From assembly GCA_040766325.1 (NCBI GenBank), contig JAXGQR010000005.1, positions 62,001 through 126,000 on the forward strand: a DNA stretch of 64,000 nucleotides. The letters are read 5' to 3'. This DNA comes from Dehalobacterium sp040766325. GTDB taxonomy: Bacteria; Bacillota; Dehalobacteriia; Dehalobacteriales; Dehalobacteriaceae. Of this stretch, positions 9,671 through 18,750 are shown piece after piece (within the stretch, counting starts at the first letter, position 1; each line of letters opens with the position of its first letter). The position numbers and the translations under genes are program-made. The notes beneath the pieces are model-generated. The model worked only from the letters and a program-made list of their open reading frames with translations, did no database searches and was not told where the DNA came from.

Positions 9671-10395
9671 AAAAGCATTATCACCTTCCCTCCCACCTTA
9701 TATGCATGTGAAGTGCGTACGGGTATTGTCTTCCCATCCCGTTCCAAAAAATATCCCTCATGAGTAAAAAACCGTTCCTTTGTCACGGATCGCGGCATGC
9801 GAAGCAATTGGATAGCCAGATTTTTTTCTAAAACCTCGACTACCTGAACTTCTACTTTGCTCTGGCGGATAACGGATGTAACATTATAGATACCATCTGG
9901 TAATGGTGTTGCCAACTCTTTTCCCAGATAATGAAGATCAGCCATCATCTCGCTTAATCCTAAGGAAGGCTGATAATGCCAACGTCGTTTTTTTAACCGC
10001 TGCTCCAACTCTGTATGATACGGTTCCGGTAATCCTATCCAAAGTGTATACTCAGGGTTAAATAGCCATTCCTGAGTGATCAAGGTTGCCTGTTCTGGCT
10101 TTGTGGTCTTCTCCATTTTATGTGACCCCTTTATTAACATTGGTAGTGTTTCGGGGGGGTCCTTTCTCAGCTTAGCTTTATGCCATAAAGTCTGTGGCAC
10201 CCTACCAGCTAAGGCTACTTGAAACGGCTTCAGAATCTGCTGGGACTGATCCTTAGCGAGTCCTAACACCGCTCCTGCTAGGCCCAATATCACAGTGCGC
10301 GGCGGTATAGGGTAACTCAAGGCACTGGCCCCAGCCTCCGCCCTCAAGAAATGCGCAATTCGTCCGCTGTATCGGAACGAAAGCAATTCTTTCAT
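9667..10395 (-). CDS. cas5: Cascade subunit Cas5 (type I-B)
   Basis: Cas5 caps the 5' handle of the crRNA in Cascade. The 242-residue protein opens with a RAMP-type beta-strand and the family signature FRYSGRIAHFLRAEAGASALSYPIPPRT, where the SYPIPPRTVILGL segment is typical of Cas5 proteins. It lies 6 bases after cas7 and overlaps cas3 by four bases, indicating translational coupling. The ribosome site is AAAGGATGAT. The frame is intact with no unusual features. Confidence 0.93.
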   Translation of the reverse strand: MKELLSFRYSGRIAHFLRAEAGASALSYPIPPRTVILGLAGAVLGLAKDQSQQILKPFQVALAGRVPQTLWHKAKLRKDPPETLPMLIKGSHKMEKTTKPEQATLITQEWLFNPEYTLWIGLPEPYHTELEQRLKKRRWHYQPSLGLSEMMADLHYLGKELATPLPDGIYNVTSVIRQSKVEVQVVEVLEKNLAIQLLRMPRSVTKERFFTHEGYFLERDGKTIPVRTSHAYKVGGKVIMLL

Positions 10396-10401
10396 ATCAT
10401 A

Positions 10402-11385
10402 TCATCCTTTAGGGAGATCTTCGATCTCTAGTTTTTTCCAATTGCTTGGTAACGGTTTAGTCGTATTAATATCCGGCGACTGGGCATAGCGCACGGAACT
10501 GATCCTCTCTTTCTGCCCCTCAATGCGCTCCATCAACTTTTCAAGATCTAATAGATAGTCATCAGGGAAAGCCCATTCTTTTTCTGATTTACCCGACGTT
10601 GCCTCCATCTTCACATAGTCGTGTAAACGACCAAATTGGAATTCTTCACCTGGAAGATAATCGATGCTCAGAATAAAGCGTGGAACTTGACCCACCTTGG
10701 TTCGGGTATTTCCGGCACTTCTCACTCCGTGCCAAAGGGATTGCAGCATAAGTTCATAGTCCTCATCACTCATCTGGGATAAACGAGCAGAATGTTCATT
10801 CGCTACACCAGAAAAACCAATCAAAGCATATCGTAGTCCATAATAAGAGGTAAAGGTGCCCTGACTCTTTCTTTCATCGCTACTAAAAACTGATGTGCCG
10901 ATGATATCCACACTTTCTGCTTGATGTAGAACTTCTCCCATATTGATCTGTACAGCACCAGTTAAAGTTTTCGGTTCGGGTTTCGGCTCCCAATTTTTTT
11001 CCTTACCTTTTTCATCCTGAAACTTTTCTGCTTTGAAGGCAAGTGAACTTCCGTATAATCGGGCATCAATGAATGAATCCAGCAGAATTTTTACCAATTC
11101 TTTGCCTTCTGCCTTATCCTGCTTCATTTGGGCTAGATAATGAACAACCCTACCTGTAAGATTGGTGGTCCTCCCTTCGATACTGTCCACCAGTATGTCA
11201 AAACCCCGACTTTTCAGAAAATCCCGACTAAAACGTTTCAACCGGACATCTGTGACATAATACGTTCCATCTGGCAGCACCCGGGGTCTGTTTTCGTCGG
11301 TATCGCCATTGGGCGAGCCCATTTTGATATCATAGAGGAACAAAAACTCTCGGCGTCCACTTAAACTTTTCTTTTCTTCCAGCAT
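10402..11385 (-). CDS. cas7: Cascade backbone subunit Cas7 (Csh2 type)
   Basis: Cas7 forms the helical backbone that coats the crRNA. The 327-residue protein has the Csh2-type N-terminus FLFLYDIKMGSPNGDTDENRPR followed by VTDVRLKRFSRDFL, which is the best sequence marker of subtype I-B. Its context, between cas8b and cas5 with gaps of only a few bases, fits the usual I-B order. The ribosome site AAGGTGAT lies just before ATG 11385. The frame is complete. Confidence 0.94.
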   Translation of the reverse strand: MLEEKKSLSGRREFLFLYDIKMGSPNGDTDENRPRVLPDGTYYVTDVRLKRFSRDFLKSRGFDILVDSIEGRTTNLTGRVVHYLAQMKQDKAEGKELVKILLDSFIDARLYGSSLAFKAEKFQDEKGKEKNWEPKPEPKTLTGAVQINMGEVLHQAESVDIIGTSVFSSDERKSQGTFTSYYGLRYALIGFSGVANEHSARLSQMSDEDYELMLQSLWHGVRSAGNTRTKVGQVPRFILSIDYLPGEEFQFGRLHDYVKMEATSGKSEKEWAFPDDYLLDLEKLMERIEGQKERISSVRYAQSPDINTTKPLPSNWKKLEIEDLPKG

Positions 11386-11388
11386 AGC

Positions 11389-13428
11389 TTAATCACCTTG
11401 CCTTTCTTTCGATTTAGTTGGTAAGATGCTCTCCATCATGGATTGACCTAATAATAAGAAATAATTGGTGGCAACTTCATCTAAGTGAATGCTATCGCCA
11501 AGGCGAACACCCAATAGCCCTATTTCCTGTAACAACGTTCGGATCTCTGGGCTTTTCTCTGATTCATAGGCAAGAAGCTTCTCCCTAATCTTGATATACA
11601 ACTCAGGGAGATCGTTCCCCTTCAAATTGAGTCTCTTGAGCCAAGTCAGAGCATTGGAGCCTACATTTACACCACGAGCCCCCTGAACTTGTAGCAACTT
11701 GCCATAGAGCACACCGAGCAGGAAGGCAAAAGATTTTTCCGGAGTATTGATCCCGCTCTCCGGTCCAAAATAAGGCTGCAACGCCTCCATGTTAGGCTTA
11801 TATACATCATTGTACATGGGAAATACACCTACCTTTTCACTTCTAAAATAATGCACATACCAATTGAAATATTTTATCCAAGATGCCATAGAAATTCTGT
11901 CACCATTTTTACTCACCCATTCGTATAATAAGCTCTTATATCCCTCACTAGAATCTACAGCTTCAGCTAAATAATGGCGTGCTGTAACCAGCCATTCGGC
12001 CCAAAACCGTGTTTCTTCGAGCAATTGTCCATGATAAACGCACTGTGCTACACAACGTTTTAGTTGAAACAGCTGGCCACTGCTATTAACATCCTTTGCT
12101 TTTTGCCCTCCGGGACGATGGAACAAGGGGTTTAATGCTGTTAACGCCAATTGGAGTCGTAAATCGAACCGACCGCTCTGAAGTGGTAATTTGGGAAAAA
12201 AGGGGCTTGTCTTTTGGCGAACCATAAAATTCCATTGTGAGAGTTCACGTAATCGACTAGGGAGAACCTGTGAGATCATGCCGGTCACATTTTCGATATT
12301 CTGACCGATATCAGCCCAAAGAATCGTAAAGTTCAGTATTCCTTCTGTCTCTTGCAAGCGATCTAGTAAACTGTACTCGTTCATCTCCACATCGTCCCGG
12401 AAATTATTAATATATTCCTGAACCTCAATCAGACAATTTCGACGTACAGTTCGGGAAACCCCCGGGAAAAATTCGGGAATAACTAGGGCGTTTTCTCCGG
12501 CAATTCGAGCGCTAAAGGGTTGCGCCGTTTTATCCGGCCCTCCTTTCTTCAAAACATGAAACTTATAGATATAGAGAAGATCGGCGCAGGCTGCGCAGAG
12601 AGCATATCCTTTCCACGCCTGAAGGGGGTCAATTCCCGGAAACACACCAATACGGTCGGTATTTATCAGGTTGATCCCAGCTCCTTTGATGGCATTAGGG
12701 AAAACAGTGACATCTTCTTGACCGCAAAGGGGACAGCAGGCGTTCACTTTTGCAGGGGAGGCCTTTGTGACATAACGATCACCGGCCAGTTTAGCATTCA
12801 GCAAATATTCGATATAAGATTCCCTATCCCCGGGGAGATAACCGTGGTTATCGCGAAGCGTGAGAAATACGGTGTTTTTCTGGAAGCCGATTTTATCGAC
12901 TGCACATTCCAGTAATGATTCATACCCCTCCCCAAGCCAATCACATACTTGTCCATCGAGTAAACGTAATTTGGGTCGTTGCAAAATCTCTAAGATCTCT
13001 TGAAAGTAGTCTGCCCAATGCGTTTTCGAAAGCGCTACTTCAGCAAAGTAATTCATTGTCGTATTGAGAATCTTTTTAGACGGGCCGGAGCCCTTTTTGG
13101 AATAAGTTCTTTTAATCACGGGACCAACTGCTGCGCTTTGTGAGCCTGATGGTTTCATAAACGGTAACTTAGACGCATGACAGCCACCGCCTGCTCTACT
13201 ATCCTGCACTACATCTTCAACAGTTAAACGTGCCGTATCCTCATCTTCCGCCTCAATGATAAAGACCTTATCCACCCTACCACTGTCCTCCACTAGATAA
13301 GGAAATAACCTTCCCGCGTTATTTTGTCTAAGATCCTGATACCATGCTTCCACATCAACAGGAAATGCCTCTTCGAATAAATTCTCCAACAAATAATCTA
13401 AGGCCAGCTCGCGCATGGCTAAAATCAT
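11389..13428 (-). CDS. cas8b: Cascade large subunit Cas8b
   Basis: Cas8b is the large Cascade subunit that recognises the PAM and recruits Cas3. The protein is 679 residues when started at ATG 13428, which lies three bases after GGAGGTGAT and overlaps the cas6 stop as ATGA. A zinc-finger-like pair is visible in the middle: CPLCGQEDV and, about 50 residues on, CAACADLLY, as in Csh1/TM1802-type Cas8b. The rest is poorly conserved, as expected of the family, and is identified mainly by size, zinc pair and place in the operon. No frame breaks are seen. Confidence 0.88.
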   Translation of the reverse strand: MILAMRELALDYLLENLFEEAFPVDVEAWYQDLRQNNAGRLFPYLVEDSGRVDKVFIIEAEDEDTARLTVEDVVQDSRAGGGCHASKLPFMKPSGSQSAAVGPVIKRTYSKKGSGPSKKILNTTMNYFAEVALSKTHWADYFQEILEILQRPKLRLLDGQVCDWLGEGYESLLECAVDKIGFQKNTVFLTLRDNHGYLPGDRESYIEYLLNAKLAGDRYVTKASPAKVNACCPLCGQEDVTVFPNAIKGAGINLINTDRIGVFPGIDPLQAWKGYALCAACADLLYIYKFHVLKKGGPDKTAQPFSARIAGENALVIPEFFPGVSRTVRRNCLIEVQEYINNFRDDVEMNEYSLLDRLQETEGILNFTILWADIGQNIENVTGMISQVLPSRLRELSQWNFMVRQKTSPFFPKLPLQSGRFDLRLQLALTALNPLFHRPGGQKAKDVNSSGQLFQLKRCVAQCVYHGQLLEETRFWAEWLVTARHYLAEAVDSSEGYKSLLYEWVSKNGDRISMASWIKYFNWYVHYFRSEKVGVFPMYNDVYKPNMEALQPYFGPESGINTPEKSFAFLLGVLYGKLLQVQGARGVNVGSNALTWLKRLNLKGNDLPELYIKIREKLLAYESEKSPEIRTLLQEIGLLGVRLGDSIHLDEVATNYFLLLGQSMMESILPTKSKERQGD

Positions 13429-14225
13429 CGTATCACCTCCAAACATCCGAATCCCTGCGAATTTTTACTACCTAACCCGGCATCTACCGCTACTTGCAAC
13501 AACGAAGGAGAACCATGTAGTTCCATATCCCCGCTATATCCTTTGATCACGCCACCTTTATACTCAATAATATGCAACCTTGGATTTCTTCGCACACGCA
13601 ATTCCAAGAGATCCTGGTTGGGTGCTAATTCCTGTTCCCTAAGTCCATCACCTCCCGGTATCGTAAGATGTTTCTTTGTTGTTAACTTAATCCATGGCTG
13701 TATGGCTTGGTTTTTCTTTATTAAATTTTCGGTCACAATGCGCTTGAACTCTGGCTCACCGGGTTGAAAATATAGGGTATATTTGCTGTTGTCACCACGA
13801 AACATTGTGCTGTAAGCTACAACTGGTGAGAGGGTACGCACAAGAATCTTACTTCTTTTTACCCTTGGATGAGAAGTTTGGATACCGGTGATTTCCACAT
13901 GTGATGTACCTATAGGGATAGTATTCCTTTTTAAAAGTCCTCCTGCAATTGAAGCAAGTATGTCGGGTATTGGTGAGGATATAATCCACTTCGCACCGCC
14001 AGGAAAATGAATCTGCTTTTTGTCATGAGATAATTCATAACGGCCCATTAGTCGAGAGAATGTAAAAAGCCGAAACCTTCGCCCCTTGTCCCCAAAACCT
14101 AAGGCATGAACCTGGTCAGCCATCTCACCATCCATCATGTGATAAATTAGACTTTGCAACCAATAGTTATAGTGTATGGATATTCCATAACTGTCCGGAA
14201 ATATCATATCAACGCTTAAGCGCAT
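13425..14225 (-). CDS. cas6: crRNA-processing endoribonuclease Cas6
   Basis: Cas6 cleaves the CRISPR transcript within each repeat. The 266-residue protein begins with a ferredoxin-like strand (MRLSVDMIFP) and ends with the glycine-rich RNA-binding loop (VAVDAGLGSKNSQGFGCLEVI) that defines the family. The helix YNYWLQSLIYHMM contains a histidine at about residue 29 that could be the general base. It is the first gene of the cas operon, with about 1.1 kb of gene-free sequence upstream. With cas5, cas7 and cas8b intact, crRNA binding could still work although cas3 is interrupted. Confidence 0.92.
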   Translation of the reverse strand: MRLSVDMIFPDSYGISIHYNYWLQSLIYHMMDGEMADQVHALGFGDKGRRFRLFTFSRLMGRYELSHDKKQIHFPGGAKWIISSPIPDILASIAGGLLKRNTIPIGTSHVEITGIQTSHPRVKRSKILVRTLSPVVAYSTMFRGDNSKYTLYFQPGEPEFKRIVTENLIKKNQAIQPWIKLTTKKHLTIPGGDGLREQELAPNQDLLELRVRRNPRLHIIEYKGGVIKGYSGDMELHGSPSLLQVAVDAGLGSKNSQGFGCLEVIR

Positions 14226-14871
14226 GGCTACAATCTCCCTTTCTCCTAGTCACTATAATAACAATTAAAACCTTCTATCATAAATTATTAATTCTAGAGA
14301 ATTTAGTAAAATTACTCTTAAAAAGGACAATGTTTCCAACAACGTGTTCACCAAAGGTGTCACTTTCCAGCCACCATGGAGCCACTCCCGTCCAGGAGAA
14401 AAACAATCTCCTTAAAAATTTCTTCATGCAGATCATTCCTTTCCAGTTTTCATGCTATAATAGTTGAACTCAGTCATAGTTTGGTCGCTTATTAGGCGAC
14501 ATTTTAGATGAAGCGGCTAAGATGCCGGAATTGGAACTTTTATGAGAGCTATAATTATATATGGAAGTTATCCAAAGTTAAGTTCAGTTTAAATCTAAAT
14601 ATCTGATAATGGAGTATCCAGCAGCACTCAAAAGCTTGCTGGTTTCTTTTTATATTTTGTTTTTAATCCGAAAACAGTACTTTTCATCTGATAACCAGTT
14701 TTACCTGGAAAGAAAAATATCCAGTTTTCATGAAGTCAATCAAGTCTAAGCCTATTTAAGTTTGAGATAGTTAGTTGGGCCTTGGATAAAAAATCATGAA
14801 ACTTATTGATTGGGTATCATCTAAGTCAAGCTTCAGAGCAAATATCCTAAATATTTAACTTTTGAAACTAT
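14226..14871. other. Gene-free stretch upstream of cas6
   Basis: No credible gene is seen here. It must hold the cas operon promoter near 14226-14330, but no confident hexamers could be assigned. A short open stretch at about 14486-14549 reads FGRLLGDILDEAAKMPELELL before a stop; it looks like the tail of a lost gene and is followed by a hairpin terminator at 14618. The remainder is AT-rich without visible structure. Confidence 0.5.
14618..14652 (+). terminator. Intrinsic terminator of a lost gene
   Basis: CCAGCA (14618-14623) pairs with TGCTGG (14637-14642), extended by an inner GC pair, and is followed by TTTCTTTTTA. It ends no intact plus-strand gene in the window; only the short tail-like frame ending near 14549 lies upstream. 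Confidence 0.6.
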
Positions 14872-15035
14872 ACAGTGATCTGGCATAAACTGGTCCATGT
14901 CTGTTGAAGCAATAATCCGTCTAATATGGCAGTAGCAATGACGCTCTCACTAAATATATCAACCACTCCGTGAAGCTCTTGTTGGAAGTAAGAATAATAC
15001 TCACGTTTTCATACAGCTCAGATATGATATTCTTT
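14872..15035 (-). pseudogene. istB: Second IS21 IstB relic
   Basis: Read on the minus strand, one frame gives ISELYENVSIILTSNKSFTEW, and a shifted frame continues with SESVIATAILDGLLLQQ. These match the C-terminal sensor region of IstB (compare LYGQTSIIITSNKGPEDW and AITTAILDRLIHK in the istB gene at 750-1503). Only about 55 codons remain, with a frameshift near 14968. It is a different, more decayed copy than the first. Confidence 0.75.
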
Positions 15036-15261
15036 ATATTTTATGCCTAAGAAAAGCTCTCCCTTTAATGAATTCATAGTTCTTCTCGACTTATTTTTGA
15101 CAAAAAAATCCGCTTTTGTTGCCCCCTAACTTATTCCCTATTTCGGCAAAATTTGGGTATTTACTTCTTTTTTCCTGATAAAAATCATCCTGATGTTGTA
15201 TGATAATGAAAATACTGGAGAAATATGCAACCTCCCCCTGTCCCGATTGCAAAATTATATC

Positions 15262-15290
15262 TTGATTATTTGAGAATTTGGCTCTATACT
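15262..15290 (+). promoter_or_regulatory. Sigma-A-type promoter for padR-SEDS pair
   Basis: TTGATT (15262-15267), a 17-base spacer, and TATACT (15285-15290) lie about 50 bases before padR. The downstream stretch ATACAT-N9-ATGCAT resembles the ATGT/ACAT half-sites bound by PadR proteins, so self-repression is plausible. Confidence 0.65.
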
Positions 15291-15338
15291 CATACATAGA
15301 TATACGATGCATAGTAATAACACTGATCGAAAAGGGGG

Positions 15339-15689
15339 ATGGCCTTGAAAGTTAATAAGGAGCTTTTAAAGGGAAGTACCGTAATTATGGTTTTAAGTCT
15401 GCTCCAGCGGGAATCAATGTATGGTTACCAAATGATCAAAGAGTTAGAGAAAGAATCCCAGGGGGTTTTTATGTTTAAGGAAGGAACTCTTTATCCACTT
15501 CTACACTCATTAGAAGCTGAAGGGATGATTGTATCCTACTGGGAGGGAAATGAAGGCGGCAGAAAAAGAAAATATTATCGAATCACCAAAAAAGGTACGT
15601 CTACTCTTAAAGAAAAACGGCAAGAGTGGGAGACCTTCCGTTCTGCCGTAGATCAAATTCTGACAAGGGAGGCTTTTATATGGGGTTAG
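15339..15689 (+). CDS. PadR-family transcriptional regulator
   Basis: The product is a 116-residue winged-helix repressor of the PadR family. Family markers are LLKGSTVIMVLSLLQRESMYGYQMIKELE, the FKEGTLYPLLHSLEAEGMI recognition-helix region and GGRKRKYYRITKKG. Proteins of this size lack the long C-terminal dimer domain and are typical partners of HAAS-domain membrane proteins. The start is uncertain: ATG 15339 abuts the AAAGGGGG ribosome site, while TTG 15345 has better spacing. It overlaps the next gene by ten bases, so the two are surely co-expressed. Confidence 0.92.
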   Translation: MALKVNKELLKGSTVIMVLSLLQRESMYGYQMIKELEKESQGVFMFKEGTLYPLLHSLEAEGMIVSYWEGNEGGRKRKYYRITKKGTSTLKEKRQEWETFRSAVDQILTREAFIWG

Positions 15690-16981
15690 TGAATAATACT
15701 AAAATCCAGGCCTACATAAATAGCGTCTGCTCTCAAATCAAATTTCGCGCTGTTCATCATGAAATCAGGTTAGAGCTGGAGGCGCATCTGACTGAACTTA
15801 TAGAAGAGTACCGCGGGAAAGGTTTTTCGGAAGATACTGCTGTCAATAAGGCCATTGCTCAAATGGGTAGCGCCGATATGGTCGGGCAGCAACTAAATCG
15901 GATCCACCGGCCAAAACCGGACTGGAGCCTCCTATTATTAAGCTTTATTTTGATTAATATGGGTCTTGTCGCCATGTATTTATTGGAAAAATACAATTTA
16001 TCCCTCTCCCCTTCTATTTTTTCAAAAAGCTTAGTCTATGCCTTCATCGGAGGGGCGGCACTGGTGGGACTTTACTTTTTCGATTATCGGAAGATGGCAA
16101 GACATTCATATAAAATTTATGGGGTAACGATACTCCTATTAGCTTGCACTATGCTATTTGGCATCACGGCAAATGGTCAGAGGATCTACCTCAGCATCGG
16201 TCCGCTGACAATAAATACTTTTAGCATCAGCCCCATATTTTTTAGCATTGCTTTAGCGGGAATTTTTTCAAAATGGGACTGGAACCAGCCGAAAAAATTA
16301 TGTTACGGACTGGGATTATCACTCCTCCCCTTCCTGATTTTAAGCACCGGATATTTACCTGGCGCAATTATTTACGCCGTGACATGTTTAACATTAATGA
16401 TCGCTTCAGGAGCCAGGCCCAAAATTTTTATGTCATTAACCGGCCTGTTCTCTTTAGTTTTAGCGGGGCTAATCGTCAGCGCCCCCTACCGGCTGGCGAG
16501 ACTGTTGTCATTCATGCATCCTGAACAGGATCCTTTAGGCAGTGGTTATCTGCACATACAATTAAGTCATTTATTAAAAGATTCCGGATTATTAGGACTG
16601 GGGTTAACAGCACAGCCCCACCTTCCGGAACTTCATACGGATTTTATATTTTCTTATATTACCGTTACTTTCGGCTGGGTAGCCGGAGGTTGCCTAGCTG
16701 TTTTGGTGCTTCTGTTTATTTTCCGTATGACACGCATCGCCACACTGGTAAAGGATGATTACGCTCGCATGTTGGTCATGGGCTTTTCCGCTATTTTTGC
16801 AATTCAATTCCTCTGGAACATCTTAATGAATTTGGGATTAGCCCCGATCAGTGGGGTCAGCCTGCCTTTTATTAGTTACGGTGGCTCACAGTTAGTGTTT
16901 AATGGCGCAGTGTTGGGGATTATCTCAAGTATTTACAAGAAAAGAGATATTTCACCTATCTCAACCTCTTTTAATCAATAA
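15680..16981 (+). CDS. SEDS (FtsW/RodA) protein with N-terminal HAAS-like domain
   Basis: From ATG 15680 (ribosome site AGGGAGG) the protein has 433 residues. Residues 1-75 resemble the permease-prefix/HAAS domain seen next to PadR regulators (RLELEAHLTELIEEYRGKGF...AVNKAIAQMG). The rest has about ten membrane helices with SEDS glycosyltransferase marks: the loop HTDFIFSYITVTFG and the C-terminal PISGVSLPFISYGGSQLV. SEDS proteins polymerise lipid II. In this copy the usual GEELG stretch after DFIF is changed to TVTFG, so polymerase activity is uncertain. Pairing with PadR suggests a stress-induced accessory role rather than the housekeeping FtsW or RodA. Confidence 0.85.
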   Translation: MGLVNNTKIQAYINSVCSQIKFRAVHHEIRLELEAHLTELIEEYRGKGFSEDTAVNKAIAQMGSADMVGQQLNRIHRPKPDWSLLLLSFILINMGLVAMYLLEKYNLSLSPSIFSKSLVYAFIGGAALVGLYFFDYRKMARHSYKIYGVTILLLACTMLFGITANGQRIYLSIGPLTINTFSISPIFFSIALAGIFSKWDWNQPKKLCYGLGLSLLPFLILSTGYLPGAIIYAVTCLTLMIASGARPKIFMSLTGLFSLVLAGLIVSAPYRLARLLSFMHPEQDPLGSGYLHIQLSHLLKDSGLLGLGLTAQPHLPELHTDFIFSYITVTFGWVAGGCLAVLVLLFIFRMTRIATLVKDDYARMLVMGFSAIFAIQFLWNILMNLGLAPISGVSLPFISYGGSQLVFNGAVLGIISSIYKKRDISPISTSFNQ

Positions 16982-17040
16982 AAAATCACACCAGCCAAAA
17001 ACAGTGGGCAAATTGACCTAGATTAAATATTAGCAATAAA

Positions 17041-17081
17041 GATAAAAGCACCCTCTTAACAATTTTGAGGATGCTTTTATC
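17041..17081. terminator. Strong hairpin, possible bidirectional terminator
   Basis: A 14-15 bp stem (GATAAAAGCA-CCTC against GAGG-TGCTTTTATC) with an 11-base loop sits after the SEDS gene. It is followed by TTTG on the plus strand and by TTTATTG on the minus strand. Confidence 0.75.
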
Positions 17082-17237
17082 TTTGCTCATCTATTTGAAA
17101 AAAGAAAACTAATAACAAATTATCTGGATAGATATCATTTTTTTGTGCTTTTAAAAGCCACGGCAGGTAGCATAAATATTCTACAATCATAGAATGAATA
17201 TTGGCAAAAATAAACTGCACTGGCGAGGAGGAAAAAT

Positions 17238-17960
17238 ATGATATCGGGAGAGTTTCTTTTATCTGCGTTTTCAATTTTCATGATTAACTTGGTCCTAAGC
17301 GGGGATAATGCAGTAGTTATTGGTTTGGCTATTAAGAATATGCCTAGGGAGATGCGTAAAAAGGTTGCTTTGTTCGCCTCATTGGGGGCAATTATTTTGA
17401 GGGTAATAATTGCCGTTTTCGTTGTCTACCTTTTACAAATTAAATTCTTAAATACTATTGGAGGCATTGTATTGATCTGGATCACTTTCGGTTTGATAAA
17501 GTCCAGCACAGAAGAAGAAACAGACTTTAAAGGTGCCAATAGGTTTTGGAAAGCCGTTTGGACCATTATTGTTGCGGATCTGTCCATGTCCTTTGACAAT
17601 GTGATAGGAATAGCAGGAGCTGCCAGCGGTAATCCATGGTTGGTGATCTTTGGTCTGGCTTTGTCCATCCCAATTTTAATTTTCGGCTCCACCTGGTTGT
17701 CTTCCTTAATGAATAGATGGCCAATAATTATCTATATTGGGGCTATGATCCTGCTTCATACGGCAACCAACATGATTTTACATGATCAAGCTTTTCATTT
17801 TCAAAGCTTTTTAGGCAATGATATGATTAATACGACAATCACCTGGATAATTCCCCTTCCGGTTTTGCTATACGGAATTTATGTAACGAAAAAAAAGCAC
17901 CGCCAAAGCAGAAATGAAAGCCTATGCTCATCGTCAGTCAACATGCGTCACCACACATAA
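17238..17960 (+). CDS. TerC/YjbE-family membrane protein
   Basis: The 240-residue protein has about seven hydrophobic segments and two copies of the acidic metal-site motif of the TerC family: LVLSGDNAVVIGLA near residue 20 and MSFDNVIGIAGAA near residue 117. The YjbE/YkoY subgroup is linked to manganese export and metal loading of secreted proteins. GAGGAGGAAAAAT precedes ATG 17238. Many relatives are controlled by a manganese riboswitch (yybP-ykoY), but no such structure was recognised in the 156 bases between the upstream terminator and this gene. Confidence 0.9.
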   Translation: MISGEFLLSAFSIFMINLVLSGDNAVVIGLAIKNMPREMRKKVALFASLGAIILRVIIAVFVVYLLQIKFLNTIGGIVLIWITFGLIKSSTEEETDFKGANRFWKAVWTIIVADLSMSFDNVIGIAGAASGNPWLVIFGLALSIPILIFGSTWLSSLMNRWPIIIYIGAMILLHTATNMILHDQAFHFQSFLGNDMINTTITWIIPLPVLLYGIYVTKKKHRQSRNESLCSSSVNMRHHT

Positions 17961-18022
17961 CATCTGAAAGGAAATAGTACTATCTTACCTTTACCAATTA
18001 CTTGTATAGCACCACATCAGCC

Positions 18023-18160
18023 TCACCCCCTATTCTTATCGATGAGCTTTTGCAGCTCGTCGATTTTCTTTTCAGACAGTTTTGTTTGCAGGGTAAATGC
18101 TGCCAGGAATCTAGGTAGTGACCCTCCGAAGGTTTCTTCAACAAAGCGAAGGTGGCTCTA
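18023..18160 (-). pseudogene. BlaI/MecI-type repressor, C-terminal relic
   Basis: One minus-strand frame reads FVEETFGGSLPRFLAAFTLQ followed by KLSEKKIDELQKLIDKNRG and a stop at 18023-18025. This is the dimerisation end of BlaI/MecI/CopY-type repressors (FGGS...F...LS..E...L..LI). No DNA-binding half or start is found; the frame is lost upstream of about 18160. It is a gene fragment. Confidence 0.6.
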
Positions 18161-18263
18161 ATTATTATGCCCGATAGTCTCAAGTTTCTCTTTACAAGAA
18201 AAATGCTCAGGAATATAATAGTAAACAGGCTAATAGTTAATATGTTAATAAAAAGGAGAAAAA

Positions 18264-18728
18264 ATGGACGAAAATATCTCTAAAAAACTGCCCGCCTACT
18301 GGTGGGTGGATACTACTGCAGGAAAAGTAGTGTTAAATATGGGAGACGCATTGGGGTTTATAGAGAATATTTATGATCAGTTTTTATCCCGTTGGGGACT
18401 TTCTCAGACAAAGGCTAATGTGCTGCTGCTGTTATATAAAAATGAAGCACTGGCTTTATGGGAATTAGGAGAAAAATTATTAGTTTCCCGGGCAAATATT
18501 ACCGGATTGATGGATCGTTTGTCAAAGTCCGGACTGGTTACCAGAGAGATAAATCCATTAGACAGGAGAAGCCTCATCGCCAAACTAACACCAAAAGGCA
18601 AAATGCTCATAGAGGAAATCATTCCCCTTCTAAAGGATTTTACAGAAAAAGTGTTCAGTCCGCTATCGGAAACCGAGCAAGAGCAACTAATTAAACTTTT
18701 ACAAAAGATTCAATACAATCAAAAATAA
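18264..18728 (+). CDS. MarR-family transcriptional regulator
   Basis: The 154-residue protein has a MarR winged helix: LSQTKANVLLLLYKNEALALWELGEKLLVSRANITGLMDRLSKSGLV and the wing DRRSLIAKLTPKG (DxRxxxLxLTxxG). The start ATG 18264 follows AAAAAGGAG. It is first in a run of five same-strand genes for an export system (TolC-like, HlyD-like, two ABC-2 permeases), 22 bases before the next start, and therefore is the likely local repressor of that operon, responding to a small ligand. Confidence 0.92.
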   Translation: MDENISKKLPAYWWVDTTAGKVVLNMGDALGFIENIYDQFLSRWGLSQTKANVLLLLYKNEALALWELGEKLLVSRANITGLMDRLSKSGLVTREINPLDRRSLIAKLTPKGKMLIEEIIPLLKDFTEKVFSPLSETEQEQLIKLLQKIQYNQK

Positions 18729-18750
18729 AATCAAAGTGGGAGAGAGAAAA

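Noticed and set aside
15091..15312. 73-codon minus-strand frame before padR
   Set aside because: Covers the padR promoter region, has no ribosome site and no recognisable features.
17082..17237. Manganese (yybP-ykoY) riboswitch upstream of the TerC-type gene
   Set aside because: Expected from the family, but the conserved core words were not found in the 156 bases available.
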